From positions 1 through 45,044 of the forward strand of contig CAJNDS010000988.1 in the NCBI GenBank assembly GCA_905221605.1: DNA of 45,044 nt. Direction: 5' to 3'. Shown here piece by piece: positions 26,901-35,927 of this stretch. The notes beneath the pieces were generated by a model. It searched no databases and was not told the DNA's origin. It saw only the letters and a list, made by a program, of their open reading frames with translations. How positions within the stretch are numbered: position 1 is the stretch's first letter; each line of letters starts with the position of its first letter. A program made the position numbers and the translations under genes. The DNA is from Symbiodinium natans. Its lineage: Eukaryota > Sar > Dinophyceae > Suessiales > Symbiodiniaceae.

Positions 26901-29900
26901 ATGCTGCAATATATCCTGGGTTCGGAATTGCGGCACGCTGTTAGTCTTGTCCATCATGAGAGCGACCAGCTTTGTATCTTCCGGCCCAGCCAGGCAGCAA
27001 GGACGCAAGCGATTGGCGCGGGAGCGCGTCTCTACTACTTCACTGGACCTGAGTCACTTGGCAGTGGTGGACACTCTTATGGTCACTTTGTCCACAGTGA
27101 AGAGCTATTCCAGCTCACGCCGGGGGATTATGTGCATAAGGAATTGACTAAAAAGATTTGCGGCTTGGCCGACCCCCGGATGGATCGCACAGTGCGAGCA
27201 GGTTTGATGGGGGTTGCGTGTGGCTCTGTCCAGCTTTCGGATAAGTCTAAAACTTTCATCAACTCCGTGCTGGGACGGCAAATCAGACGCCCCGATATGG
27301 AGGCTTTTCTCCGGATACCTTCCGCTGAGAACCGGAGCATTGCAAGTCTCCGTGCTGACTGTACCCAAGTCCTCCTGACGGATGCCAAGCCGCATCTGGC
27401 TGATTTGCCGCCCCCGTATCATGAACTTGGTCCCACGATGAAACTAGTTTTGGGTATGTGGCTCCCCCACCTGTCGTTAGAGCGCCTGGTTGACATGCTG
27501 GGTTATCAGTTTTTAGCCATGGCCTCGGAAGCAGAAATCGAGGAGGAGCCCTCGGAACAGTATCACTACCCAGAGCAAGCTGCGGTCAAGCGGGCCGCCA
27601 CCCCTGTGGCGATAAAGCCCGGCACGCATACATGGCCAATCTGCCTTCTCCATCGAGTTTACCCAAGGGCATCGGTCATGCTCCTTACACCGGAGTTGGC
27701 GGATGTCCCTGACTGGGCTACAAAGTGGTTTGCTGTCGCTGGTAAAGTGCCGGCCAAGGGCACTGCTTTGCTGGTTACCTTGAGAGAAGACAAGGGGGAT
27801 GTGGCCTACCCAGGCATGTTTATAGAGCTCCTTGCCCCGAAGAAGCTTTTCACCGGCCCTGGAGAAAGTAAGGCCATGCAGCCAGTCAATATAACCATTG
27901 CCCTGCTCTTGACTGATGAACAGCACAACCAATTCGCGCAACGACCCTCACTGCCGAGAGTCAGCCAGCTTGAGGTTCTGCCCGGAGGAGCCTCTACCCC
28001 GCTTTGGGATGCTCTGTTACACATGCCTAGGGAAAGGCAGCATGTTGCATTGGGCGTTCCGCTAGAAGACTCGCCTCTTGATGCCATCCGGCAGCCACAG
28101 TGGTTGCCGGGCTTTCTCACAGATTTAGTGCTTGTCCTCCTTATCGGGCTAGTGGTGAGAGGGAACTGGCACGACACATGGGCACAGCTCATTCACCCGG
28201 AGGTCTGCCAAGTCTTCAGAGGCAAGCACGAAACGCAAGCTGCGCAGGCATCGCTTACTGCGGGTCCGGGGGCTTCCAACCCCTTGCAAAGCTTCCTCAA
28301 CCTTTGGCTTGCGGAGGAACAATCCTATCGCAAAGAATGGACGCCGACGCTGCTGAGTGGCGTGTTAGCTACGCTGCCTGACTCTCCGCTGCCCGGCCAA
28401 GAGGACGCCCGGACTCCTGCGCTGTGGCATGCGGAGTGTCTACGCCTGTCCCATGACTCGTTGAGCAACGAGCACGATCCGAGGACTCGAGCCAGCATCT
28501 TTGCGCTCGCGGTTGGTCCCGCCTTCCTTACGTGCCTCTGTGATACCTTTTGGGGGGCGGACGGACACCTGGCAGCGCTGCTGGGAGCGTGCTCGTACGG
28601 CCTGGCCGCTAATCGTACTTCTGTATTCATAACGGGTGCGCCCGGCAGCGGGAAGACACGATCCTGCGCGTTTCTAGGAGTACTCCTTGCGTGCCTGACG
28701 AGCCGGCTCACCCTGTACACCGCTCATGGCAATGAATCGGTTCGGGCCTATGTCGAAGCGGTTGATAGGCTCACGACTGCTAGCAATGAATTTGTTCGCA
28801 GCCGCATCGTTCGCATACCGGGTAACAAGGAGAAGGACACACATAAGCTCCCTTTTGATGTGCACGATTTGTACCGGGGGCTACTTGTAGCCACGACACA
28901 TGGTACGATTGTGGCAAGGCTTAGCTTTCCCTACTCGCAGCTCATTAACCGTCTAAAGGATGTTGAGTTGCTCCTCCGAGATGAAGCCCAGCAATTGGGC
29001 ACACCTGGTTCCAACACCATTCTGGCGCACATCAAGCATGCACTTGATGTCATGATTGGCGACCACAGACAGCCCGCTGGAGGATCGCGACCCAATTACC
29101 ACTTCGTCACGGAGTTGTTGGAGCAAAAGATTTGTGGTCTCAATGCGGTCCCTGCCGACCTCCACACGCCAGCCACCTTGCCTGCGGCCCTTTTGCGGCA
29201 AACGGCCCAAAGTTCCGGCCCGTGGAAAAAGGGACAAGGCGAGATGCCCTCTTGGGGCAAGCCCCACCGTTCCTCTGGAGCGTCTGAGGTGTTGTTCTCA
29301 GCGGTCTCGATGCTGGAATCGATTCTCTGTATAAGCATCGTCAAACCGAAGCAAGCCGAGACAGTCATGCAGGCCGCCGGGCTGAAGGCCATTGTCGGAC
29401 CGGCTGTCAACCTCTCGCTCTGTTCATCCATGCGCCTCCCTCCTGAGATTGCTGCCATTCTATACGCATGTCGGTACTCGGAGGCGTGCCGCTTCGAGCT
29501 GATAGGCAGGGTCCCTCGGCTACGTATGCCACCAGGTCCCACGATGCAGCACCTGCTCGGGCGGCCACTGCGTAGCCTTGCAGGCAGGTGGATGGAAACG
29601 TGTCGATGGGTACGGGTGCAAGATCAGGATGAGACCCAAACCAAAATAGGCAGAAGCTACGACCTCAGCATGGTCCTGGCGGACATTGTGCTCACTTTTG
29701 GGCACCAGGTCTATCCTGACTCCCCTATCGGGATGGTCTCTCAGTGTGCCAGGATTGTTACCCAAATGAAGTTTATGCTGCAGTTGAGTCTCCCCGCAGA
29801 CCCACTGGGCGATGACGATATGAGCCTACTTGAAGCCTGCCAAACCGCGGAAGACTTCCCGCTGACTGGCGCGCCCAACTTGGAGCCTTGTGACGTTTCG

Positions 29901-29933
29901 GACCTTCCTCATGAATCGCATAGGGTCCCTTAA
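23907..29933 (+). CDS. ~2000-residue multidomain protein with UPF1-type SF1 helicase
   Basis: 2008 residues from ATG 23907. Residues 130-250 are proline-rich. About 290-620 resembles a nucleotide-sugar transferase: strands ending in LLDHDTLF (Asp389), a later NGGLVLFYP and HKHSDFVFAWALLG; weak. About 930-1040 is alpha/beta-hydrolase-like with a regular elbow GFSAGS (Ser957), DQLCIF and HSYGHFVH. The C-terminal ~450 residues form an SF1 helicase: Walker A GAPGSGKT (from 1577), motif II DEAQQ (Asp1692), motif III MIGDHRQPAG, motif IV-like SMRLPPEI, and SPIGMVSQCARI. DEAxQ plus GDHRQ is typical of UPF1/Dna2-type enzymes. Motifs V and VI are missing from this frame but recognisable one frame over, downstream. 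Confidence 0.6.
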   Translation: MESYACQPYAIRVGAQVLQVHVARRGQLTALATLGTSDVAMTRQMQAGVILPHELDAAGWCRYFPPEIQPLLCLDHSAFLRNSNAVCFARQPTVRCFLLHAWRPGIGIMPHSSALMGRAVSTHSALPGDAIDLPPWASVVTEQGAGRETALSPGPWQTPSPNPPRVCWPDNSPRPPIPPIPPRVGEYPVGEVSRIEPRIPHGRPPPAPVAADLPPWQVPSHPGPQVLAATAMQAICQLRTLSADHAPGPQEPEDLAQALESNQNFPEPTPSGVLPLKLASGAISGEPPEPQGLHPEIDYNALLGCLLPQLRAAESAGGHVLLLVTDSRCFLSIPHFPFVRHLVARMQWEGPFKERWFPKIASVHFTWAGPEILAVLRVLAPGVVLMLLDHDTLFTARWEAEELRRFAVLDLLPNTLSTESLGSMEVETDETQPCGSLPASPWSCSPDGSIPCGARSPNSIGMVCASEDQLEANGGLVLFYPNAPDGKHPRPPRFCIPGNVASAVTSIGTALSRALQLVIMPSEVPTPLPGMHEQVPLDQIHYRQCLRNTPLAGTTAHKHSDFVFAWALLGRYIHEVAWKTADLTAGRPEPDIQFGASPVRQVRGVKTWGQGPYEQGFLPLLMGYGGSHSRLAILPGPDLFMANRYAEVIPPPFVHGYGAKGKNILPQWGSVVRLPTLPESVWGNGDTVPLWASVGKKGSGPVRLQLFPGVLMFWKKDALSSCRATPKWRSRPNTPTGPLALLAAAAHAWLAQADLPWPLFAADIKVTPLGLSQYWDDGLAMRVQQALAAFAFPAYQYPPSKPHLTPSGECRSLFISGMNGKAENTPPTVSGSIIHTANSYALTGLEMETVRDNQGKKVRYEDTQRPLLLSTSGNAAHALLLLPQAAQLWARALYPQVEGCGLPAAVRARISSVEASLTMCPALAHLHMPHTAALTALHVGLAAGRAGECKLCVTGFSAGSYTGAAVAIAWHERQKLPDCKGDFVHIKARLGGVAMPRAMLQYILGSELRHAVSLVHHESDQLCIFRPSQAARTQAIGAGARLYYFTGPESLGSGGHSYGHFVHSEELFQLTPGDYVHKELTKKICGLADPRMDRTVRAGLMGVACGSVQLSDKSKTFINSVLGRQIRRPDMEAFLRIPSAENRSIASLRADCTQVLLTDAKPHLADLPPPYHELGPTMKLVLGMWLPHLSLERLVDMLGYQFLAMASEAEIEEEPSEQYHYPEQAAVKRAATPVAIKPGTHTWPICLLHRVYPRASVMLLTPELADVPDWATKWFAVAGKVPAKGTALLVTLREDKGDVAYPGMFIELLAPKKLFTGPGESKAMQPVNITIALLLTDEQHNQFAQRPSLPRVSQLEVLPGGASTPLWDALLHMPRERQHVALGVPLEDSPLDAIRQPQWLPGFLTDLVLVLLIGLVVRGNWHDTWAQLIHPEVCQVFRGKHETQAAQASLTAGPGASNPLQSFLNLWLAEEQSYRKEWTPTLLSGVLATLPDSPLPGQEDARTPALWHAECLRLSHDSLSNEHDPRTRASIFALAVGPAFLTCLCDTFWGADGHLAALLGACSYGLAANRTSVFITGAPGSGKTRSCAFLGVLLACLTSRLTLYTAHGNESVRAYVEAVDRLTTASNEFVRSRIVRIPGNKEKDTHKLPFDVHDLYRGLLVATTHGTIVARLSFPYSQLINRLKDVELLLRDEAQQLGTPGSNTILAHIKHALDVMIGDHRQPAGGSRPNYHFVTELLEQKICGLNAVPADLHTPATLPAALLRQTAQSSGPWKKGQGEMPSWGKPHRSSGASEVLFSAVSMLESILCISIVKPKQAETVMQAAGLKAIVGPAVNLSLCSSMRLPPEIAAILYACRYSEACRFELIGRVPRLRMPPGPTMQHLLGRPLRSLAGRWMETCRWVRVQDQDETQTKIGRSYDLSMVLADIVLTFGHQVYPDSPIGMVSQCARIVTQMKFMLQLSLPADPLGDDDMSLLEACQTAEDFPLTGAPNLEPCDVSDLPHESHRVP

Positions 29934-30162
29934 ACGCTTCTTCGGCGCTATCACCGCGGCCTGCTCCACTGGCCCCACATTTGGGATATGTGTCTTTGTG
30001 ACATGTCGGGCTTCTGGATTTCTGTTTAGTAGCGAGGCAGGGTTTGCCCGAGCCACCTCCTCCTTCAGGAGAGGGCTTGGGGCTTTGGTTTTCGTGGCAC
30101 CGCACTACTCTGATGGTATAGGTGCATGCTTCCAAATGGCGGCCTGCGCAACCGGGGCCTAA
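29890..30162 (+). pseudogene. frame-shifted C-terminal tail of the SF1 helicase
   Basis: In the frame +1 to the helicase ORF, overlapping its last 44 nt, the translation contains ICVFVTCRASGFLF followed by ARATSSFRRGLGALVFVA. This matches the layout of UPF1-type motifs V-VI (IILSCVR..GFL....NVALTRA..GLIIVG) at the right distance from motif IV. The motif VI Arg is kept, while the FQG of motif V reads STG. It suggests a one-base indel between about 29820 and 29930, or a programmed +1 shift. It ends in TAA at 30160-30162, overlapping the next ORF. Confidence 0.45.
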
Positions 30163-33100
30163 TTGAATGCGCTGAATATGTGCGCACACAAGCCAGCTTG
30201 TGGAGCATGGATGGCCCTGGCATTGCAACGGCATTACACAAGCAAGCCTTCCGAGAACGGACAGTAGCCAGCATCGTGTTGCCTGCGGAACGCAAAGTTG
30301 GGCTGGACCTCTTTGAAACACCACCCCTGCATCAAGCGTGGGCTTTGAAGGCCACCTGGGGAGATAAGCGGGAGGTTTTTTACCGCACACTTCAGCAAGA
30401 AGGATGGGGGAGTCCCTCTTTCACCTCCAACTCCTACTCGGGCACCATTGTTAGTCTGCAAACGCGCGGCTTCGTCCTGGAGCCCCTGCCCAATGCTGTG
30501 TATTGTGTCCCCTTCCAGCCGGTGAGGGAAGGAGATGGGGTCGCCCAGTACCTCACCTGCTTGCTAGGGGACACCAGCATTAGGATGCCGCCCAAGCGGG
30601 GATCTGCTCAACGCGCTGACCCGGCTTTCGAACACAAGGCCGGCATACTGCGAGCCCCCCGTGGTCTTCACCTCCTACCTGTTCGTACGGGTAAGGCTGC
30701 CTCCGAAACTGCGATTGATGTGGACTCCCCGGGAAACAGCCCTGTGCCCGCGGGTAGTAACAGTCCCGACGTGGTAGTTGCTACTGCAGTCGAGGTTCCT
30801 ACGCCGCAGCAGTCGCCAGCCCAAGGCGAGGCTACCACCAACGCGCGCCATGGCGAGCGGTGGGGTACACCATGGCTCAAGCCTCGGGCCGCGGGGGGCT
30901 CCATTGCGGCAGCTGTCAGCCCGCCTCCGCCAGCTAAACGGGACGTTTCCCGAACCCCTTGCGGCACCCCAACGCGGGAGAGAGGACCACTGACGAAGGA
31001 GCCTGCAACGAAAGAGCCTGCGGTTGTGCCGGCCGCGAGTCCTATTGCTCTGGATGCTTGTGTGACGACTCCCTCTAGTGAAGTTGATCACAGGATCGGA
31101 GGGGGTAGCGCCGCCTCGTGTCCACCCCGGAGTGGCGGCAACATTAGGGACCCGCCGCCTGGCGTACGACGTCCACCCAGCCCCCGGACACGGCCCACGC
31201 ACACAGCATCTCCGGATGAGGCGTCACAGCCCCCTTGCGCTAAGTCTCCCACGGACTCACTTGGCCTGACGGAACCAAAATCGTATCTCCCTATGCCTCC
31301 CCATGGCCTGACGCCCATCCCCGCCAGGCCTGTGCCCGCTGTCCAAGCTCGCAAGGAAAGTCGGCCTCTCGCTTTGGACAAAGACGGCTCTCAGCAGCTG
31401 GAACCACCAAAAGCCAAGCCTCGAGGGCCTAGCGAGCCCAGCGGCACCCGCGATCCCAGCGCCCCAGCCTGCGCACCCATCATGCAGAGCAACACAGTCT
31501 CGGTCTGTGATCTCATGTGGCGCGCACTTGCAGCGGGACATCACTTTGGTAAGAATGTCAAACCTCGGCCCTACATGAACCTGCGTGACTCGCAACACCT
31601 CACAACACACTGCCAGCAGCTTCGGGCATATAGGGCCTATGAGGTGTTTTTGAACGGCGTACCGAACCAGCTGCAAGACTCGGATATGCTGATCGGAATC
31701 GCTGACACGCTACTGCATCTGTCTGAAACGTTTCCGGCAGCGTATTTGAAGGTTTATGACCCTATCATCACGCAGTGCCTTAGATTGTCGGGGGCATTGC
31801 AGCATTTCGACCTTGCTGAAATGTTGGATTGCCCGGTCCCGCAGCTGGACAAAGCAAGGCTTCCAGAGTCCCTGGTGGGGTATGGCTTTCTTACCACAGC
31901 GCAGTACATCGCGGATCTTTTCTCTGCGGTGTCGGACTTGCCGAGTGTCATCAATGCCAGTTTTCCTGCAATGCTCAGCTACGCTGACCCAGATTATTGG
32001 CTGGGTGCACTTCTGCTCGCATTCGAGTCCCACCAAAAAGGTCCCCTGGAGCGTACTGCAGGGCTGCCCATTGTTATTGGTTTTCCTGAATCTGACAATA
32101 AAATTACTGACCTGCAGATCAATGTGCCGCCTGCAGCCATGGTGGCCTTCTTGGCTGGCCGCGCTTATCGGTGTCCCAAGTGCCCTACTACCAAATATGT
32201 GATGGACGCGCACAGTGGACTGCCACAAGTCACTGGCCAAGCCTCCCAAGAAGCCTTGCAGGCATGGGCCGCAGCTGCTAAGCACACGGACGTGGAAACG
32301 GCCAGGCTTGCCCAGCCCAGCCTGAATACGTTCCTAGGCATCACGCTGCAGGGCACAGAGACACTTGGGCAAAGGCACTATCAAGAATTTAGGCCGGACC
32401 TCCCCCCTGCCCATTTCCTTGACGCCATCCGGCTTGCTCTTGCGGCCTCGGTGGCCAACCAAAACATTGAACATTTTTGGTCAGTTTTTAACTTGGAATG
32501 GCCTGACACTTCTCACAGAATGGCTGTTTTTCTACGGCGAGTGTTGCCCCTAGAGTGCTTGCTCTCCTCGCCCTGTGCTGCGCCTGTGGAAGCGAACACT
32601 GCAGCAACCTCGCCGGAGGTCGTCAGCATCTCTTCCGAAACTAACGAAGGCTCTCCCTGCCCGATGGATGACATGTCGGACGCGGAGGACGAACCCGAGG
32701 CACAGGTGAATGATTGGCGCTTCTCGGAGCTGCGAACCACTGACCTTGCAGCTTTGCGAGAAGTGGATGTCTCCGCCCCTTTCCGGCTGCCAGTCATCTT
32801 TGATGCGCATTGGAAAGGGATCAGCACCACACCCACCAAGCATGGGCCCCAACGTCCCCAAAATGCGTGGTATGACGCAGCCACTGCTCATTGGGCTGCC
32901 ATTAAGGGGCTCATGCGAGCCAAACATCCAACCAAGCAGCGACTCAACAGCTTCTGGTTTAGGATGTACTGTCATGGCACCCCCAAGGACCCTGATCCTT
33001 CGGCCCTGCGTGCTGCAGTTACCTCCTTCCCCTTTCAGTATAAGGACGAAGGTGTTGTGCAGTACAGGCAAATCCAGGAAGCTGTCCGGGTGATGTGGCT

Positions 33101-33281
33101 CGCGGCCCAAACCTCAATGACAAGATACATGCGTATCCCCATTCCGGACGGCATCCCTGAGTGGGGGGTTGATGAGCAAGAGCTGCCTCCAATGCAGGTC
33201 ATGCCCAGCCGTACGCGTTCCCATACCACCTCAGCTGGCCATCGCTCCCGGCGTCCGGACTGGGATGGCTCCTGGCAATAG
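30126..33281 (+). CDS. 1051-residue hypothetical protein with disordered linker
   Basis: Starts at ATG 30126, 37 nt inside the helicase tail. Residues 1-150 look globular; ~150-450 are Pro/Ser/Arg/Thr-rich and disordered; ~455-830 form a helical region with a possible metal site CPKCPTTKY; an acidic linker (DDMSDAEDEPEAQ) leads to a basic C-terminal part (about 860-1051) rich in Trp, His and Arg. No enzyme motif is seen. The architecture (folded ends, long linkers, basic tail) would fit a nucleic-acid-binding structural protein, but this is speculation. Last of the collinear plus-strand run. Confidence 0.5.
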   Translation: MLPNGGLRNRGLIECAEYVRTQASLWSMDGPGIATALHKQAFRERTVASIVLPAERKVGLDLFETPPLHQAWALKATWGDKREVFYRTLQQEGWGSPSFTSNSYSGTIVSLQTRGFVLEPLPNAVYCVPFQPVREGDGVAQYLTCLLGDTSIRMPPKRGSAQRADPAFEHKAGILRAPRGLHLLPVRTGKAASETAIDVDSPGNSPVPAGSNSPDVVVATAVEVPTPQQSPAQGEATTNARHGERWGTPWLKPRAAGGSIAAAVSPPPPAKRDVSRTPCGTPTRERGPLTKEPATKEPAVVPAASPIALDACVTTPSSEVDHRIGGGSAASCPPRSGGNIRDPPPGVRRPPSPRTRPTHTASPDEASQPPCAKSPTDSLGLTEPKSYLPMPPHGLTPIPARPVPAVQARKESRPLALDKDGSQQLEPPKAKPRGPSEPSGTRDPSAPACAPIMQSNTVSVCDLMWRALAAGHHFGKNVKPRPYMNLRDSQHLTTHCQQLRAYRAYEVFLNGVPNQLQDSDMLIGIADTLLHLSETFPAAYLKVYDPIITQCLRLSGALQHFDLAEMLDCPVPQLDKARLPESLVGYGFLTTAQYIADLFSAVSDLPSVINASFPAMLSYADPDYWLGALLLAFESHQKGPLERTAGLPIVIGFPESDNKITDLQINVPPAAMVAFLAGRAYRCPKCPTTKYVMDAHSGLPQVTGQASQEALQAWAAAAKHTDVETARLAQPSLNTFLGITLQGTETLGQRHYQEFRPDLPPAHFLDAIRLALAASVANQNIEHFWSVFNLEWPDTSHRMAVFLRRVLPLECLLSSPCAAPVEANTAATSPEVVSISSETNEGSPCPMDDMSDAEDEPEAQVNDWRFSELRTTDLAALREVDVSAPFRLPVIFDAHWKGISTTPTKHGPQRPQNAWYDAATAHWAAIKGLMRAKHPTKQRLNSFWFRMYCHGTPKDPDPSALRAAVTSFPFQYKDEGVVQYRQIQEAVRVMWLAAQTSMTRYMRIPIPDGIPEWGVDEQELPPMQVMPSRTRSHTTSAGHRSRRPDWDGSWQ

Positions 33282-33823
33282 ACAGCAAACTGTCATCTGA
33301 GGGCTCCTACTGACGCCATGCGAACGCGCCATTGAGTCCTTTCATGGCATGCTGCCTAGCGTGATGTGAGCCCTCACATCTCCTCGCCGATACATGCCGC
33401 AAGACTACCTCGGGATATTCTTGGTTTGGCAACCCTCTCGTGGTCTATGCCACGGATTGGATCGTGCTTGTCTTTTGTGTGCTTACAGCTTGCAGCTGTG
33501 AACACCCTTCTGGGTCGGCCCCGCGGTGTGCCTGTGGGAACGGGGGGCCTTTCTTTCGTGGTTGCTCCACTGGCCATCTGCCACGGACTACCCTGGACCG
33601 GTCCTGCCTGGATGTTCCAGCTTTGTCATCGGTAAAACGGCCAATCTTCCTTTCCTCTGCCCCCTCTAGGTGGGCAGGTTGCCTGCTTCTATGTGCTACA
33701 ACCGTGTGTGAACCCCTCGGACTTGAGTGTTGACCATCTCTCGTCTGGACGGTGACACCCCCTTGTCGTACAACGGCGTCATGCCAATTGGGAGAGACCA
33801 GCTAGGGGATGCTGCTTCTGGGT
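33282..33823 (+). other. non-coding stretch with fragments of the downstream repeat unit
   Basis: No gene. At 33356-33400 it contains GTGATGTGAGCCCTCACATC, a string that recurs near 34025 and, slightly changed, near 34900. At 33565-33610 a GCTCCACTGGC ... CTGGACCGGTCC stretch resembles the motif at 34310 and 35206. These are further relics of the units that follow. Confidence 0.45.
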
Positions 33824-34680
33824 TGTGGACACTTCTACGCGGAGATCAGGTTTCCACTTCCCTGGCAATGTGCCATCGAGCACCTGTGGACAACCTGGCC
33901 TTCACGAGAGCCATTCTCGTCTGTGCTTGGGTTGCTGCGGGGTTCCCTGCCTGCTTGGGTGTATATCTCTGCTTGCGTCAAAGCAGCCATACATGACTAC
34001 CTCCCCATCGGTAGGTGGCCAAGCGTGATGTGAGCCCTCACATCTCCTCGCCGACGTCTGTCGGTTTGGGCATGGAGGGTCTGATTCTGGTTATTGAACC
34101 CTCAACCCTCACCGGCCAAGGAGATAGTTGCTTGGCCTTGAGTGCGAAGTTTCGACTGGGGGACTCTCCCGCTTCCTGCGGCAGGTGGGGTCCCCGCCTG
34201 CTTGGGTTTACCTGATGGCTCTGATTGGAACGAAGCAGTCAAGCCTGCTTTGGCCGTCGGACGAGACTCTTGTGAGTCAAAAGAACGTTGCGCCTTGTGC
34301 TCGGAGAGGCTCCACTGGCTGACCACCATGGAGTGCTCTGGGCTGGTCCTACCCTTTGTTCTTGCCGTTAAGTCCCCACTGGCTGACCACCATGGGGCAA
34401 CTTTATACTTCGGATCAAGAAGGTTGACACCTGCAACGTCCCGTGCCAAGGCACGACTATGCCCCACCTGTGATGGCGGACTTGTGAACCTTCTCGTGAA
34501 CGGCCTTGGCTGGTGCTGAATGTATTCGCATCGGTGGCTGCATGATGGTGGTTTTGTGAATCTGGCAACGTCGCATTTTGCGACGCACCTGCGCACTCGG
34601 TGCTACATGTGTGCTCCCGGCCTCTTCGACGATTTCGAGTACTGAGTGCACAGGGTGACCTAGCAGTTCGGCGCGCTGGC
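33824..34680 (+). pseudogene. degenerate hydrolase-gene unit U1
   Basis: Nucleotide relic of the alpha/beta-hydrolase-like gene (22692-22981): TGTGGACACTTCTACG, CCTGGCAATGTGCCATCGAG, GACAACCTGGCC, GATGTGAGCCCTC and GGTTTGGGCATGGAGGG align in order, but frames are interrupted. A second partial relic (CCCGCCTGCTTGGG, GGCTCTGATTGGA) follows at 34190-34230. The unit ends with GGCTGCATGATGGTGG and TTTCGAGTACTGAGT, which recur 1081 nt downstream. Confidence 0.6.
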
Positions 34681-35762
34681 TGTGGACACTTCTACGTGGA
34701 GATTATGCACCCGCTGACTTGGCAGGGAGCCATTCCCCACTTGTAGAACAACCTGGCCCTCTTGAGACTCTAGAGGGTCACCCTCGTCTGAGCTTGGCCT
34801 GCGGCAGGGCAAGTGGGCTCCCCGCCCGCGTGGATGTTACCTGAAGGCTCTGATTGGATCAAAGTAGCAATACCATGGAGATCCTTGCACTTCGGCACCA
34901 ATGTGATGTGAGCCCTCCCATCTCCTTACCGACGTACCTCGCGGGTTTGGGTTTGGAGGGACCTGATGCGTGCCGATGCGCAGGCCAGCGCCAAGGTTGC
35001 GTGGCCTTGTGTGAGATGCCTGGACTGGGAGTTTCCTCGTTGTCATTATAAACCCTGTGGCGTTAAGGGTTTGGTAACTCGCTGTGGACTCTCCCCGTGG
35101 AATCGGTAGCTGCAGCTACTCTCGCCCCCCCTCTGGCCGTGCGCGGGCACCTCTCTGGGTGGGTACTTGTACGCCAGGTTGAGAGAACCCTGTGCTCGGA
35201 GCTACTCCACTGGCTGACCACCATGGAGTGCCCTGGGCCGGTCCTGCTTTGATTGTTCTTGCTGTTAAGTCCCCACTGGCTGACCTCCATGGGGCATATG
35301 CCCCCTGTGCCGGGCGCGGACACCTCTCTGGGTGGGCACTTGTACGCCAAGGTGAATTGAGCACCCAAAACTCGGAGCTACTCCACTGGCTGACCACCAT
35401 GGAGTGCCCTGGGCCGGTCTTGCCTTGATTGTTCTTGCTGTTAAGTCCCCACTGGCTGACCACCATGGGGCATATGCACATCTTTCATCCCCCCTAGGGA
35501 GTCTGACTTGCAACATCCTTTCGCCATTGAGTGTCGGTTGTCTGTCCTTGACAACGAGTACGTGATCCGACCCTCTTCTGATGACCTCGGTTTGAATAAC
35601 CGCTGTCGCACCAGTGGCTACATGATGGTGGTTTTGAGAATCTGGCAATGTCGCAATTTGCGATTCCCCCACAAGCTCTGTGCTTCCTTGTGAACCGGGA
35701 CTTCATTGACGACCTCGAGTACTGAGTCCGTGGGGTATCTAGTAGTTCAGCGCGATTGCTCG
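34681..35762 (+). pseudogene. degenerate hydrolase-gene unit U2
   Basis: Second tandem unit, starting TGTGGACACTTCTACGTGG and continuing with CACCCGCTGACTTGGCAGGG, CAACCTGGCC, a GCGTGGATGTTACCTGA stretch and GGGTTTGGGTTTGGAGGG, each parallel to the gene at 22.7-23.0 kb. TAG and TGA codons interrupt all frames (for example CACTTGTAGAACAAC at 34738-34752). Offset to U1 is 1081 nt for the shared tail (34528 versus 35609; 34629 versus 35710). Confidence 0.6.
35130..35480 (+). repeat. two ~175-bp tandem repeats inside U2
   Basis: CACCTCTCTGGGTGGG (35148, 35321) and CTCGGAGCTACTCCACTGGC (35195, 35371) mark two copies offset 173-176 nt. Each contains two versions of a CCACTGGCTGACC(A/T)CCATGG(A/G)G motif. 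A single related copy occurs in U1 near 34310-34396. Confidence 0.75.
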
Positions 35763-35927
35763 CTTTGTTTCTTTGGTGTTTGTTTGCTTGGTGGTTGCTT
35801 GTTGTGTCTGGCGGATTGTGTGCGCTGACTTTGTTTCACCCTTTACGTCGAGCCCAACAAGACCGGCCTACTGTGCTACTGATGTAGTAAAGAGGCGTCA
35901 GTCCAAAAAAAAAAAAGCCAAGGGGCC
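35763..35927 (+). other. T/G-rich linker ending in an A-run
   Basis: No gene. T/G-rich (TTTGTTTCTTTGGTGTTTG) to about 35815, then mixed, ending with a run of 12 A at 35906-35917. The A-run immediately before the CTGCAGG repeats could be a retroposed 3' end. Confidence 0.35.
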
